Positions 1 through 6,670 are shown, numbered from the stretch's first letter. The stretch is 7,829 bases of DNA from Deltaproteobacteria bacterium (GCA_018262455.1 JAGSPR010000320.1:1-7829), one strand, 5' to 3'. Notes: generated by a model not told the origin, from the letters alone. Made by a program: numbers and translations.

Positions 1-629
1 GTGTGCTCCGCCTTGGACATGCAGCTGCGGGTCACCGGATCGCACGAGCTCGGCCCGCAATCGGCCGCGCGCGTGCATGACATCGACGTCGTGCCGCCGG
101 GATAGAACGACTTCAGCACGAGCGGCAGCACGTCCGCGGGGCTGGCACCCAGCAGGAGCGCGAGGCCGGCGTCGTAGCCTGCGCGCCGCGTCGTGATCGG
201 CGAGTCGAGCTCGCAGCGGGCCATGAACAGCCGGTAGTGGGGATCGCGGGCGTGCGCGGCGAGCTCGGCGCGGAAGCCTCTCGGCACGACGCCCGGCGTC
301 GCGGTCTCGAGCGCGATCACCTTCGCGATCGCCTCGTCGGTGGCCACGAGCTGGTTCGCCGTCACGGGCTTGCCATGCTCCTTCGTGTACGGCCCCGGTT
401 GCGTGTCGGCCGGGATGCGGCCGTCGAGCTTGCGGGCCACCGCGAGCGAGAGGTCCTCGGGACATGCTGCGGTCGCGAACGGATCGCTCGGCGGTGGAGG
501 TGGCGTCGGCGGCGGCGGTGCGCTGGACGTCTCGGGAGCGCGGAACCCCGCTGGCTCGGCGGGCTCACGTTGCGGACCGGTCGGTGGCAGGCAGGCGGCG
601 AGGCCTACCGCGGCGGCGAGACGCATCAT
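1..629 (-). CDS. Partial lipoprotein of unknown function (5' part, C-terminus beyond window edge)
   Basis: An open frame starts at the ATG at 629-627 and runs off the left edge with 209 full codons and no stop. A GGAG ribosome site (642-639) lies 9 nt before the ATG; a second ATG follows directly. The N-terminus has Met-Met-Arg, a short hydrophobic stretch and a lipobox L-A-A-C with the lipidated Cys at residue 13, so I infer a secreted, membrane-anchored lipoprotein. After it come a Pro/Ala/Glu linker with proline runs (about residues 15-50), a mixed domain of about 130 residues, and a Cys cluster with C185, C191, C196 and C203. Residues 56 and 139 are also Cys. I recognise no named family. 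Such a proline linker plus spaced cysteines is common in myxobacterial surface lipoproteins, but that gives no function. The signal peptide is very short, which is a reason for caution. The gene lies downstream of the sigma gene on the same strand. Confidence 0.72.
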   Translation of the reverse strand, partial: MMRLAAAVGLAACLPPTGPQREPAEPAGFRAPETSSAPPPPTPPPPPSDPFATAACPEDLSLAVARKLDGRIPADTQPGPYTKEHGKPVTANQLVATDEAIAKVIALETATPGVVPRGFRAELAAHARDPHYRLFMARCELDSPITTRRAGYDAGLALLLGASPADVLPLVLKSFYPGGTTSMSCTRAADCGPSSCDPVTRSCMSKAEH

Positions 630-696
630 GGGTTCGATCTCCAGATCACGAGGGCGTGCGACATACAACGAGGCCGTTCGGGTGACACGTACCAAA

Positions 697-720
697 GACG
701 CAGCCACCGGCGTGGCCGTC
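697..720 (-). terminator. Candidate intrinsic terminator after the sigma factor gene
   Basis: On the minus strand, 11 nt past the sigma gene stop, arms GACG-GCCAC and GTGGC-CGTC can pair around a GCCG loop, with a 2-nt bulge (TG) on the 3' side. This gives 9 base pairs, mostly GC. It is followed by only three T residues (696-694), so termination would be weak. It sits in the 102-nt gap before the lipoprotein gene and would partly uncouple the two genes. Confidence 0.35.
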
Positions 721-731
721 TCATCGCGCGC

Positions 732-1595
732 TCAAGTACTGGAACCTGCTAGCAATCTCGGCAACGTCGAATACAGGGTCGAGGCGACCATGCGCATCAG
801 CTCCGCCAGCTCGGCGGCGTCGATCCCGAGGGCCTCCACCACCCGGGCCCGGGTCTGCTCGACCAGCTGCGCCCGGGCATCCGCGAGCCAGCGCGCGGTG
901 GTCGCGCGCGACACGCGATAGAACGCCGCGATCTCCTCGAGGGTGAGCTGATCGATGATCTGCAGGCGCAGCAGGGTGCGCGCGCGGGGGGCGAGCTCCC
1001 CGAGGGCCGCGGCAAACGCACGCTTGAACTCACCGCGGTAGCTCGCCTTCATGAACGCGAGCGCCTGATCGTCCCGGTCATCAGCGATCGCGAGCAGCGC
1101 GTCGTCATCGACCGCGACCTCGCGACGCCGCCGACCGAGGCTGATCGCGGTGCGCATCGTCGCGACGCGAAGCCACGCCTGGAGCGCGCCGTGGCCGCCG
1201 AACGCGGCGAGCTTGCCGTTCACGAGCAGCTTCACGAGCAGCTCCTGCACGAGATCCTCGACCGCGGCGGACTCGCCCCCCGGGGCGACCGCGCGTGCGG
1301 CTTCGCCGCGCACCAGCTGCTCGAGTGCCGCCTCCGCGCTCCGGTCGCCATGCAGACACCCCGCGACCAGGTAGAGATCGGACAGCGCGAGGCGACCGAC
1401 CGCGATCGCAAGCTCGGGCTCGCCCTCGACCCGCACGGCGATCTTCTCGACGAAGTCGGCGCTCGCGGTGTCGACGCCGGGCCATCGCGCGCGGGCGGCC
1501 GCGATCGCGGACTCCAGCACCAGGTCGATCGCGGCCAGCTCCGTCGCCGACAGATCGCGGCCCGCGCGATCGGCGAGGCGGCGGCCCAGGGACAT
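732..1595 (-). CDS. ECF-like RNA polymerase sigma-70 factor, myxobacterial type
   Basis: This 287-residue protein should direct RNA polymerase to a special promoter set. Residues about 70-97 (D-L-Y-L-V-A-G-C then a G-D and an acidic helix) resemble the region-2 start of myxobacterial sigma factors of the TIGR03001 type. Region 2.2 is seen at V112-E-D-L-V-Q-E-L-L, a core-polymerase-binding helix, and region 2.3/2.4 at about 137-158 (W141-L-R-V-A then an Arg-rich tail). Region 4 spans about 198-255, with the helix-turn-helix at T218-L-E-E-I-A-A-F-Y-R-V-S-R ending in A-R-W-L. The N-terminal 60 residues are an extension beyond a minimal ECF factor. The ATG at 1595 is firm because an in-frame TAG (1607-1605) lies four codons upstream; a weak AGG (1606-1604) is 8 nt before it. 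It diverges from the kinase gene, whose N-terminus carries an anti-sigma-like zinc motif, so regulation by that kinase is the best inference. The target promoter is unknown. Confidence 0.88.
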   Translation of the reverse strand: MSLGRRLADRAGRDLSATELAAIDLVLESAIAAARARWPGVDTASADFVEKIAVRVEGEPELAIAVGRLALSDLYLVAGCLHGDRSAEAALEQLVRGEAARAVAPGGESAAVEDLVQELLVKLLVNGKLAAFGGHGALQAWLRVATMRTAISLGRRRREVAVDDDALLAIADDRDDQALAFMKASYRGEFKRAFAAALGELAPRARTLLRLQIIDQLTLEEIAAFYRVSRATTARWLADARAQLVEQTRARVVEALGIDAAELAELMRMVASTLYSTLPRLLAGSST

Positions 1596-1644
1596 CCGCG
1601 CAGCCTAACGTGGATTGGCGTTGTCTCGCGGGCGAAGGTTGGCT
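1596..1644. promoter_or_regulatory. Divergent promoter region between sigma factor and kinase genes
   Basis: Only 49 bp separate the two divergent start codons, so promoters of both genes must lie here or inside the opposite gene's 5' end. I see no convincing sigma-70 -35/-10 pair and no clear ECF-type promoter. The assignment rests on gene arrangement alone. Confidence 0.45.
1634..1638 (+). promoter_or_regulatory. Ribosome binding site that fixes the kinase start at 1645
   Basis: GAAGG lies 6 nt before the ATG at 1645. Earlier in-frame TTG codons at 1615, 1621 and 1639 have no comparable site and would add residues unlike the family, so the ATG is preferred. Confidence 0.6.
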
Positions 1645-3222
1645 ATGCACGCGCCTGTGCCGCAAACCTGCCTCGACGCCGCGAGCGCGCTGGCGTTTGT
1701 CGAGGGCGAGCTGCCATCCGAGCTGAGGGAGACCATCGAAGCGCACGTCGACGACTGCGGCCCGTGCCGTCGCGTGCTCGCGGCGCTGGTGCGGAGCGAA
1801 TCGCCGCGCCCGGTCGGGGCGTGGAGCGCCGGCCATCAGGTGGGCCGCTATGTCATCCGCGCGCCGATCGGGCGCGGCGGCATGGGAGCGGTGTTCCGCG
1901 CCGACGATCTCGAGCTCGGCCGCGCGATCGCCCTCAAGCGGCTGCATGCAAGCGCGAATGCGCAGGCGCGCGCGCGGCTCGTGCGCGAGGCCCGCGCGGC
2001 TGCGCAGCTGCAACATCCGAACGTGGTCACGGTCTACGAGGTCGGCGAGGCGGATGGCGCGCCGTTCCTCGCGATGGAGCTCGTCGAGGGCGTGACGTTG
2101 ACCACGTGGTTGCGCGAGTCGCCCGCGTGGCCGGCGGTGGTCGCGATGCTCGCCCAGGCCGGCCGCGGGCTCGTGGCCGCTCATGATCGCGGGCTCGTGC
2201 ATCGTGACTTCAAACCAGACAACGTGCTCGTCGACCGGACGGGGCGCGCTCGAGTCGTGGACTTCGGCCTGGCGCGGACGGGGGATGACGAGCCGATGAT
2301 CGACGTGCCGCACGATCCAGGGCTCGCACGGATCACCGCCACCGGCGAGCTCGCTGGCACGCCCGCGTACCTGGCACCGGAGCTGGTCGCAGGAGCCGTG
2401 CCCGATGTGCGGAGCGATCAGTACGCGTTCGCGATCAGCCTGTTCGAGGCGCTGCATGGCCACCACCCGTTTGCAGGCTCCACGGCGTCCGCGCTGTGGG
2501 GCGCGATGGCCAATGGCCGGATCCGCCCCGGAGCGAGAGCGATTCCCGCGTGGCTCGATCGCTGCGTGCGGCGCGGACTCGCGGTGGACCCCGCGGCACG
2601 CTGGCCCACCGTCGCAGCATTCGTCGTAGCCCTCGAGCGACCGCGCCGTCGCATCTGGCCGTGGCTCGCCAGCGCGGGGGGCGCGGCCGCGCTGACGATG
2701 TCGGCGATCGCCCTCGTGGTGTCGCGCGGTGCCGCGCCCGCCTCGCCCGAGCCGCGGCCTGCCGCGCAACCGACCCGACCGCTCGCATCGGCGCCGGTTT
2801 CGCCGGTTGTGCCGTCACGCCCGCCGGCTGCGCCGACAAGCTCGCCGGTCGCGCCGTCGACCCCGCCGGTTGTGCCCGCAAGCCCGCCGGTCGTCGCGAC
2901 CGCGAGGTCAAAGCCGGCGACCCCCAAGCAGCTGCTCGAGCGCGCCGTCGAGGCGTACGATCAGAACGAGAATGCCCGGTCGCTCGCGCTCGCCGAGCAG
3001 GTCCTCGCGACCGAGCCCGCCAACGACCAGGCCCTGCGACTCGCCGTGCTGAACGCCTGCCGCCAGCGCGCGGAGCCGAGCGCACGCAGGCACGCTGCCA
3101 AGCTCACCCCGAGCTCGCGGTGGCTCGTGTGGTCAGCGTGCGATCGCGAAGGCATCCGCCTCTACGGCGACATCGACCGGGACGGCCAGATCGAGCACGT
3201 CGAGCCGATCGATCCCGAGTGA
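1645..3222 (+). CDS. Transmembrane Ser/Thr protein kinase with N-terminal anti-sigma-like zinc motif
   Basis: This 525-residue protein has a complete Hanks-type kinase domain (about 69-333). The Gly loop is I75-G-R-G-G-M-G-A-V-F, the ATP lysine K98, the helix-C glutamate about E115, the catalytic loop H186-R-D-F-K-P-D-N, then D206-F-G and A244-P-E. T231 and T233 in the activation loop are likely phosphorylation sites. Before the kinase, C9, H34, C38 and C41 form a C-x24-H-x3-C-x2-C pattern like zinc anti-sigma domains. One membrane span lies at about 337-359, followed by a Pro/Ala/Val/Ser linker with five 7-residue repeats (386-420). A TPR-like helical part follows (about 426-475), then a D509-x-D-x-D-G-x-I-x3-E loop matching a calcium-binding loop. 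The zinc motif and kinase should be cytoplasmic and the C-terminus periplasmic. It diverges from the sigma gene, so I infer control of that sigma factor by binding and/or phosphorylation. Its end converges on the efflux adaptor gene. Confidence 0.93.
   Translation: MHAPVPQTCLDAASALAFVEGELPSELRETIEAHVDDCGPCRRVLAALVRSESPRPVGAWSAGHQVGRYVIRAPIGRGGMGAVFRADDLELGRAIALKRLHASANAQARARLVREARAAAQLQHPNVVTVYEVGEADGAPFLAMELVEGVTLTTWLRESPAWPAVVAMLAQAGRGLVAAHDRGLVHRDFKPDNVLVDRTGRARVVDFGLARTGDDEPMIDVPHDPGLARITATGELAGTPAYLAPELVAGAVPDVRSDQYAFAISLFEALHGHHPFAGSTASALWGAMANGRIRPGARAIPAWLDRCVRRGLAVDPAARWPTVAAFVVALERPRRRIWPWLASAGGAAALTMSAIALVVSRGAAPASPEPRPAAQPTRPLASAPVSPVVPSRPPAAPTSSPVAPSTPPVVPASPPVVATARSKPATPKQLLERAVEAYDQNENARSLALAEQVLATEPANDQALRLAVLNACRQRAEPSARRHAAKLTPSSRWLVWSACDREGIRLYGDIDRDGQIEHVEPIDPE
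2800..2904 (+). repeat. Five in-frame 21-bp tandem repeats in the kinase linker
   Basis: Five adjacent 21-bp units start at 2800, 2821, 2842, 2863 and 2884. They encode SPVVPSR, PPAAPTS, SPVAPST, PPVVPAS and PPVVATA. Each begins with a CGCCGG core at unit position 2. The last unit is the most diverged, and the 21 bp before the first (PLASAPV) may be a decayed sixth. The period is a multiple of three, so gain or loss of units would keep the frame and only change linker length between membrane span and sensor part. Confidence 0.8.
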
Positions 3223-3225
3223 CCA

Positions 3226-3241
3226 ACCCTGGGGTCAGGGT
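3226..3241. terminator. Hairpin between convergent kinase and emrA-type genes
   Basis: ACCCTG (3226-3231) and CAGGGT (3236-3241) form a perfect 6-bp stem with a GGGT loop. It fills the 12-nt convergent gap and overlaps the last codons of the adaptor gene. There is no T tract on either strand, so a bidirectional terminator role is only a suggestion from its position. Confidence 0.3.
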
Positions 3242-4443
3242 GTCGCGCCGACGTGGACCGTGACCTCGGCGGACAGGCCGGGCCGCATCGCGACCGGCGG
3301 CGGCGTGGTCCACCGGATCTTGACCGGCACGCGCTGCACGACCTTGACGAAGTTGCCGGTCGCGTTGTCTGGCGGGATCAGCGAGAACCGCGAGCCGGTC
3401 GCGGGTGAGATCGTGTCGACGACGGCGGAGAACGTGCCGTCGTACGCATCGAGCTCGACGTCGACCAGGTCGCCCGGCTGCATCGCGCCGATCTGGCCCT
3501 CCTTGAAGTTCGCGATCACGTAGGTCTCGTTCGGCACCAGCATCAGCAGGGTCTGGCCGGCCATGATCGACTGGCCGACGTGCGCGCCGAGCTTCGAGAT
3601 CACGCCGGCGACCGGCGCGGTGACGGTGGCGTGCGAGCGATCGACCCGGGCGCGATCGAGCGCGACCTCCGCGGCCTTGACCCGTGCGGCGGCGAGCGTG
3701 GCCGCGGCCTCGGCCGCGGCGACCTGCTGATCGACGGGCGCACTCTGGGTGACGCGGCCCTCGGCCTCGGCGACCCGCGACTCCGCCATCCGGCGTTGCT
3801 CGCGCGCGGCGCTGAGCTGGGCTGTGGCCGAGTCGAGGGCGGCCTTGGCGACATCGCGCGCCTGCTGCGCGTGCTCGAGCTCGCGCCGCGTGATCGCTTG
3901 CTGGCCGAACAGCTGCTGGGTGCGGGCGAGCTCGGACTGCGCGGTGAGCAGGTCGGCGCTCGAGCGAGCGACCGCCGCCTCCGCCGCGCGGATCGTATCG
4001 GCGGCGCCGCGCACCGACGCACCGGCACCGGTCAGCGCCGCCTGGGCCGACGACAGCCCGCCATGCGACGACGACTGGACGATCGCGACCTGGGCGCGGG
4101 CGACCGCTTCCTGCGCGCGCGCGGCCTCGAGCTCCGCGGTGGTGCGCGCGACCTCGAGGTCGAGGTTGGTAGGATCGAGCTCGAACAGCGGGTCACCGGC
4201 GGCGACGACCTGGTTGTCGTGCACCTTCGCCGCCTTGATCACGCCCGGCACGCGCGCGCCGATCGGCACGACGTCGGCTTCGACCTGCGCATCGTCGGTG
4301 GATTGCTTGCCCGCGGTCCACCAGCGGTGGCCGAGCCAGGCGATCGCCACGATCGCCGCGGTCACGCCGAGGATGAGGTACGCCTGCTTCGCGCGTCGGC
4401 TACGTGCGGTGGCGGCTGCGATGTCCTTGCTTGCGGCTTCCAT
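3235..4443 (-). CDS. emrA: HlyD/EmrA-type periplasmic adaptor of an MFS efflux pump
   Basis: This 402-residue membrane fusion protein should link the inner-membrane pump to an outer-membrane channel. It has a short cytoplasmic N-terminus with basic residues, one membrane span (about 20-38), then the first half of the lipoyl-like domain (T49-D-D-A-Q-V to F87-E-L-D-P). A long Ala/Glu/Gln-rich coiled-coil hairpin follows (about 95-268), then the second lipoyl half (A272-T-V-T-A-P-V-A-G to about 304). The beta-barrel part carries the EmrA-type stretch F353-S-L-I-P-P-D-N-A-T-G-N-F-V-K-V-V-Q-R. The length is close to E. coli EmrA. A GGAG site (4453-4450) inside the last codons of the pump gene lies 6 nt before the ATG, and the gap to that gene is 3 nt, so translation is probably coupled. 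The symbol marks the family, not proven orthology. Substrates cannot be read from the sequence. Confidence 0.92.
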   Translation of the reverse strand: MEAASKDIAAATARSRRAKQAYLILGVTAAIVAIAWLGHRWWTAGKQSTDDAQVEADVVPIGARVPGVIKAAKVHDNQVVAAGDPLFELDPTNLDLEVARTTAELEAARAQEAVARAQVAIVQSSSHGGLSSAQAALTGAGASVRGAADTIRAAEAAVARSSADLLTAQSELARTQQLFGQQAITRRELEHAQQARDVAKAALDSATAQLSAAREQRRMAESRVAEAEGRVTQSAPVDQQVAAAEAAATLAAARVKAAEVALDRARVDRSHATVTAPVAGVISKLGAHVGQSIMAGQTLLMLVPNETYVIANFKEGQIGAMQPGDLVDVELDAYDGTFSAVVDTISPATGSRFSLIPPDNATGNFVKVVQRVPVKIRWTTPPPVAMRPGLSAEVTVHVGATP

Positions 4444-4446
4444 TTG

Positions 4447-6042
4447 TTACTCCATGGCCAGCTCGACGTGCGCCGGCTTGCTCGGCTCGCGCCTGACGCG
4501 CAAGAAATAGAGCAGCGGCAACACGACGAGGAATGCGATCGTCTGCAGGATGAACGTCTGATCGAACCCGATCACCGTGCCCTGCAGCGCAGCACGGCCG
4601 GCGAGTGACTTCTGGGCGATCGCGCCCGCGAGCTCCGGCGTGAAGCCGCGCGCGACGAGCTGAGCCTTCTGGATCAGCAGCTGCGAGGCCACCTCGGGGC
4701 GCAGCACGGTCACCGAGCTCGACAGCGCCGCGGACGCGTGCGCGCTGTAGCGGGTGAACAGCGTGGCGAAGATCGAGAGCCCGATCGAGCCACCGACCTG
4801 GCGCACGAAGCTGTTGACGCCCGCGGCGCCAGCCATCTCGTGGCGCGGGATGTTCGACAGCGCGGCGGTGGTGATCGGGACGAACAGGAACGCGAAGCCG
4901 ATGCCGGTGATCGCGAGCGGCCAGAACAGGTCGCTCGCCGCGGTCAAGAGCTGGATGTCGGCCTGCATCCAGCACCCGAGCGCTGTCAGCACGATCCCGA
5001 TCCCGACCAGCACCGCAGGGGACATCTTGTTGTACAGCTGGCCGACGAACGGCGCGGCGACCATCATCGCCAGCGTGCGCGGCAGCAGCAGCACGCCCGA
5101 TTGCGTCGCCGTGTAGTGCATCAGCTCCTGCGTGAACACCGGCAGCAGGAACATCGACCCCATGAGCATCGCGAACACGACGCCGGAGATGAACGTGCCC
5201 GACGCGAACGTCGGATCGCGGAACAACCGGACGTCGACGACCGGCGCCTCCGCGGTGAGCTCGCGGATCACGAACGCCGCCATGCCGAACACCGCGATGT
5301 AGGTGGCGATGACGATCCGCGTCGAGTCGAACCAGTCGGCGCCGGCGCCTTCCTCGAGCACATACATCAGCGCGCCGATCGCGATCCCCATGAGCGCGAT
5401 CCCGGCCCAGTCGAAGTGACGCTTGGCGATCTGGGCGCGCGCGCGATTCGCCGCGAGCACGTCCGCCGGCTCGTGGACGTTGCGGTACGTGAGGTAGATG
5501 CCGAGCAGCCCGACCGGCAGGTTGACGAAGAAGATCCACGGCCACGACATGTTGTCGGTGATCCAGCCGCCGAGGACCGGCCCGACCGCGGGGCCGACCA
5601 TGATGACCATCGAGAACACCGCCATCGCCATGCCCTGCTCCGCCGGCGGGAACGTCTGGCGCAGGATGGCCTGCTGCGTCGGCTGCAGCGCGCCGCCGCC
5701 GATCCCCTGCAGGATCCTCCACAGCACGAGCATCTCGAGCGAGCGGGCGGTGCCGCACAGCAGCGAGCCCGCGGTGAACAGGATCAGCGACGCCAGGTAC
5801 ACGCGCTTCTGGCCGAACAGCGAGCCGAGGAAGCCGGTGAGCGGCATGATCAGCACCATCGCGATCATGTAGGCCGTGGTGACCCAGGTGATCTCCTGCA
5901 GCGAGGCACCGAGCTGGCCACGGATCTGCGGCATCGCGACGTTGACGATCGACGTGTCGATCGTGGCCATCAGCGAGCCGAAGGCGATCGAGACCGCGAC
6001 CGTCCACTTGCCGACGACCCGTGGGGGAGCCACCGCCGGCAT
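4447..6042 (-). CDS. emrB: EmrB/QacA-type DHA2 drug:proton MFS efflux transporter
   Basis: This 531-residue inner-membrane transporter should export drugs or other toxic compounds in exchange for protons. Numbered from the ATG at 6042, it shows the first-helix motif I28-D-T-S-I-V-N-V-A-M-P, motif A between helices 2 and 3 (G70-F-L-G-S-L-F-G-Q-K-R), and motif B (R109-I-L-Q-G-I-G-G-G). The antiporter motif C is V149-G-P-A-V-G-P-V-L-G-G, followed by W167-P-W-I-F-F-V-N-L-P-V-G. The length and hydrophobic segments fit the 14-helix DHA2 class. A large hydrophilic loop before the last helix is usual in EmrB. The start is ATG 6042, overlapping the TetR stop by 1 nt; a GTG at 6045 directly before it is equally open (GTGATG). 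GGAG at 6055-6052 serves either, at 9 or 6 nt. It forms an operon with the repressor upstream and adaptor downstream. No TolC-like gene is present here. Confidence 0.94.
   Translation of the reverse strand: MPAVAPPRVVGKWTVAVSIAFGSLMATIDTSIVNVAMPQIRGQLGASLQEITWVTTAYMIAMVLIMPLTGFLGSLFGQKRVYLASLILFTAGSLLCGTARSLEMLVLWRILQGIGGGALQPTQQAILRQTFPPAEQGMAMAVFSMVIMVGPAVGPVLGGWITDNMSWPWIFFVNLPVGLLGIYLTYRNVHEPADVLAANRARAQIAKRHFDWAGIALMGIAIGALMYVLEEGAGADWFDSTRIVIATYIAVFGMAAFVIRELTAEAPVVDVRLFRDPTFASGTFISGVVFAMLMGSMFLLPVFTQELMHYTATQSGVLLLPRTLAMMVAAPFVGQLYNKMSPAVLVGIGIVLTALGCWMQADIQLLTAASDLFWPLAITGIGFAFLFVPITTAALSNIPRHEMAGAAGVNSFVRQVGGSIGLSIFATLFTRYSAHASAALSSSVTVLRPEVASQLLIQKAQLVARGFTPELAGAIAQKSLAGRAALQGTVIGFDQTFILQTIAFLVVLPLLYFLRVRREPSKPAHVELAME
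4450..4453 (-). promoter_or_regulatory. emrA ribosome binding site inside the end of emrB
   Basis: GGAG spans the last sense codon region of the pump gene (its final codons are ATG-GAG followed by TAA) and lies 6 nt before the adaptor ATG. Ribosomes ending on emrB would reach the adaptor start directly. Confidence 0.6.
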
Positions 6043-6650
6043 CACCGGCGACTCCGCGCCCCGTCGAGCAAGATCGACACGATCGCGTCGGCGTCGGTGA
6101 CGAAGGCCGTGCCTTCGGCCGTGCCCCGCATCACCACGGCGCGGATCGCGCTCGTGACGAGCATCGGCAGCAGCGCGGCAGTGGCCGGCGACAGCGCCCG
6201 CTCGGCGACGCCGCTGGCGACGATCGGGGCGAGCCCGCGCTCGAGGTCCTGCGCGGCGGTCGACGGGGTCAGCTTGAGGTGTTCGGTCTCGATCGCGACC
6301 TTGATGAAGCGGCGATGGCGCTCGAACACCGCGAGGGCCTCGTGGACGAAGCCGCGGAGCCGGTGCTCGAACGGCAGGTCAAGGCCGATCGAGGCCGCGG
6401 CCAGCAGCTGTGGCCGCAACGCCGCGCGTCGGCTCTCGAACAGCGCGCGGATCAGCGCGTCGCGGTCCGTGAAGTAGTTGTAGAGCGTCCCCACGGCGAC
6501 GCCCGCCTTGCGCGCGATCTGCGCGAGCGCCGCCGCATGGAGCCCGCGGGCCGCGATCAGCTCCTCGGCAGCGTCGAGGATCGTGGCCCGGACGGTCTCG
6601 CGCAGCTGGGAGCGCAGCGCGAGTCGACGGCGCGGTGAATGAAGATTCAC
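6042..6650 (-). CDS. TetR/AcrR-family repressor of the efflux operon
   Basis: A TetR-type DNA-binding protein of 202 residues if started at GTG 6650. Its first helix (T19-V-R-A-T-I-L-D-A-A-E-E-L-I) leads into the helix-turn-helix: A41-L-A-Q-I-A-R-K-A-G-V-A-V-G-T-L-Y-N-Y-F-T-D-R-D-A-L-I. The rest is an all-helical ligand domain with no recognisable specificity. It is the first gene of the operon, its stop overlapping the pump start. The start is uncertain. GTG 6713 has GGAGG at 6721-6717, but only 3 nt away, and would add 21 residues encoded across both operators. GTG 6650 fits family length but has no ribosome site and would be nearly leaderless. No other ATG, GTG or TTG start lies between 6650 and the DNA-binding domain. 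The two palindromes at its start suggest autorepression. Effectors are unknown. Confidence 0.88.
   Translation of the reverse strand: MNLHSPRRRLALRSQLRETVRATILDAAEELIAARGLHAAALAQIARKAGVAVGTLYNYFTDRDALIRALFESRRAALRPQLLAAASIGLDLPFEHRLRGFVHEALAVFERHRRFIKVAIETEHLKLTPSTAAQDLERGLAPIVASGVAERALSPATAALLPMLVTSAIRAVVMRGTAEGTAFVTDADAIVSILLDGARSRR
6635..6650. promoter_or_regulatory. Operator palindrome 1 (GTGAAT-N4-ATTCAC)
   Basis: The sequence GTGAATGAAGATTCAC is a perfect palindrome except for its 4-bp centre. It covers the likely GTG start of the TetR gene. The layout matches TetR-family operators, which are short inverted repeats near the regulator's own promoter. That the neighbouring TetR protein binds it is inference. 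Confidence 0.7.
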
Positions 6651-6654
6651 GGAA

Positions 6655-6670
6655 ATGAATCTATATTCAT
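6655..6670. promoter_or_regulatory. Operator palindrome 2 (ATGAAT-N4-ATTCAT)
   Basis: The sequence ATGAATCTATATTCAT is a second perfect 6-bp inverted repeat around 4 bp, with the same TGAAT/ATTCA half-sites as palindrome 1. The centres are 20 bp apart (6642.5 and 6662.5). It forms an AT-rich island in GC-rich DNA and overlaps possible -10 elements on both strands. Confidence 0.72.
6660..6667. promoter_or_regulatory. Possible -10 elements on both strands inside operator 2
   Basis: On the minus strand TATAGA (6665-6660) would put a transcript start close to GTG 6650. On the plus strand TATATT (6662-6667) matches five of six consensus bases and would start a transcript near 6674 toward the lipoprotein gene. 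Neither has a good -35 element, so both are tentative. Confidence 0.3.

Noticed and set aside
630..696. Promoter of the left lipoprotein gene
   Set aside because: A TTGTAT-like stretch and a GAAC element are present on the minus strand, but no pair has acceptable spacing, so I do not call a promoter.
237..921. Two overlapping plus-strand open frames over the left lipoprotein gene and the sigma gene end
   Set aside because: They overlap each other, span the intergenic gap, and lack ribosome sites and domains. The minus strand holds a lipobox protein with a good ribosome site.
1105..2769. Long minus-strand open frame (554 codons) opposite the kinase and sigma genes
   Set aside because: It crosses the divergent sigma-kinase junction, is an Arg/Gly/Pro/Ala-rich product of GC codon bias, and shows no domain. 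The kinase on the other strand carries every expected motif.
3580..4608. Plus-strand open frames opposite emrA
   Set aside because: Their Leu/Arg/Gly-rich sequences mirror the Ala/Glu/Gln coiled coil of the adaptor and cross its start.
4400..6007. Minus-strand open frame in another phase over emrB (535 codons)
   Set aside because: The parallel frame encodes a full DHA2 transporter; this one is a low-complexity shadow.
4738..6477. Long plus-strand open frame (579 codons) opposite emrB and tetR
   Set aside because: It is full of Arg, Asp, Glu and His, as antisense frames of GC-rich genes are, and spans two well-supported genes.
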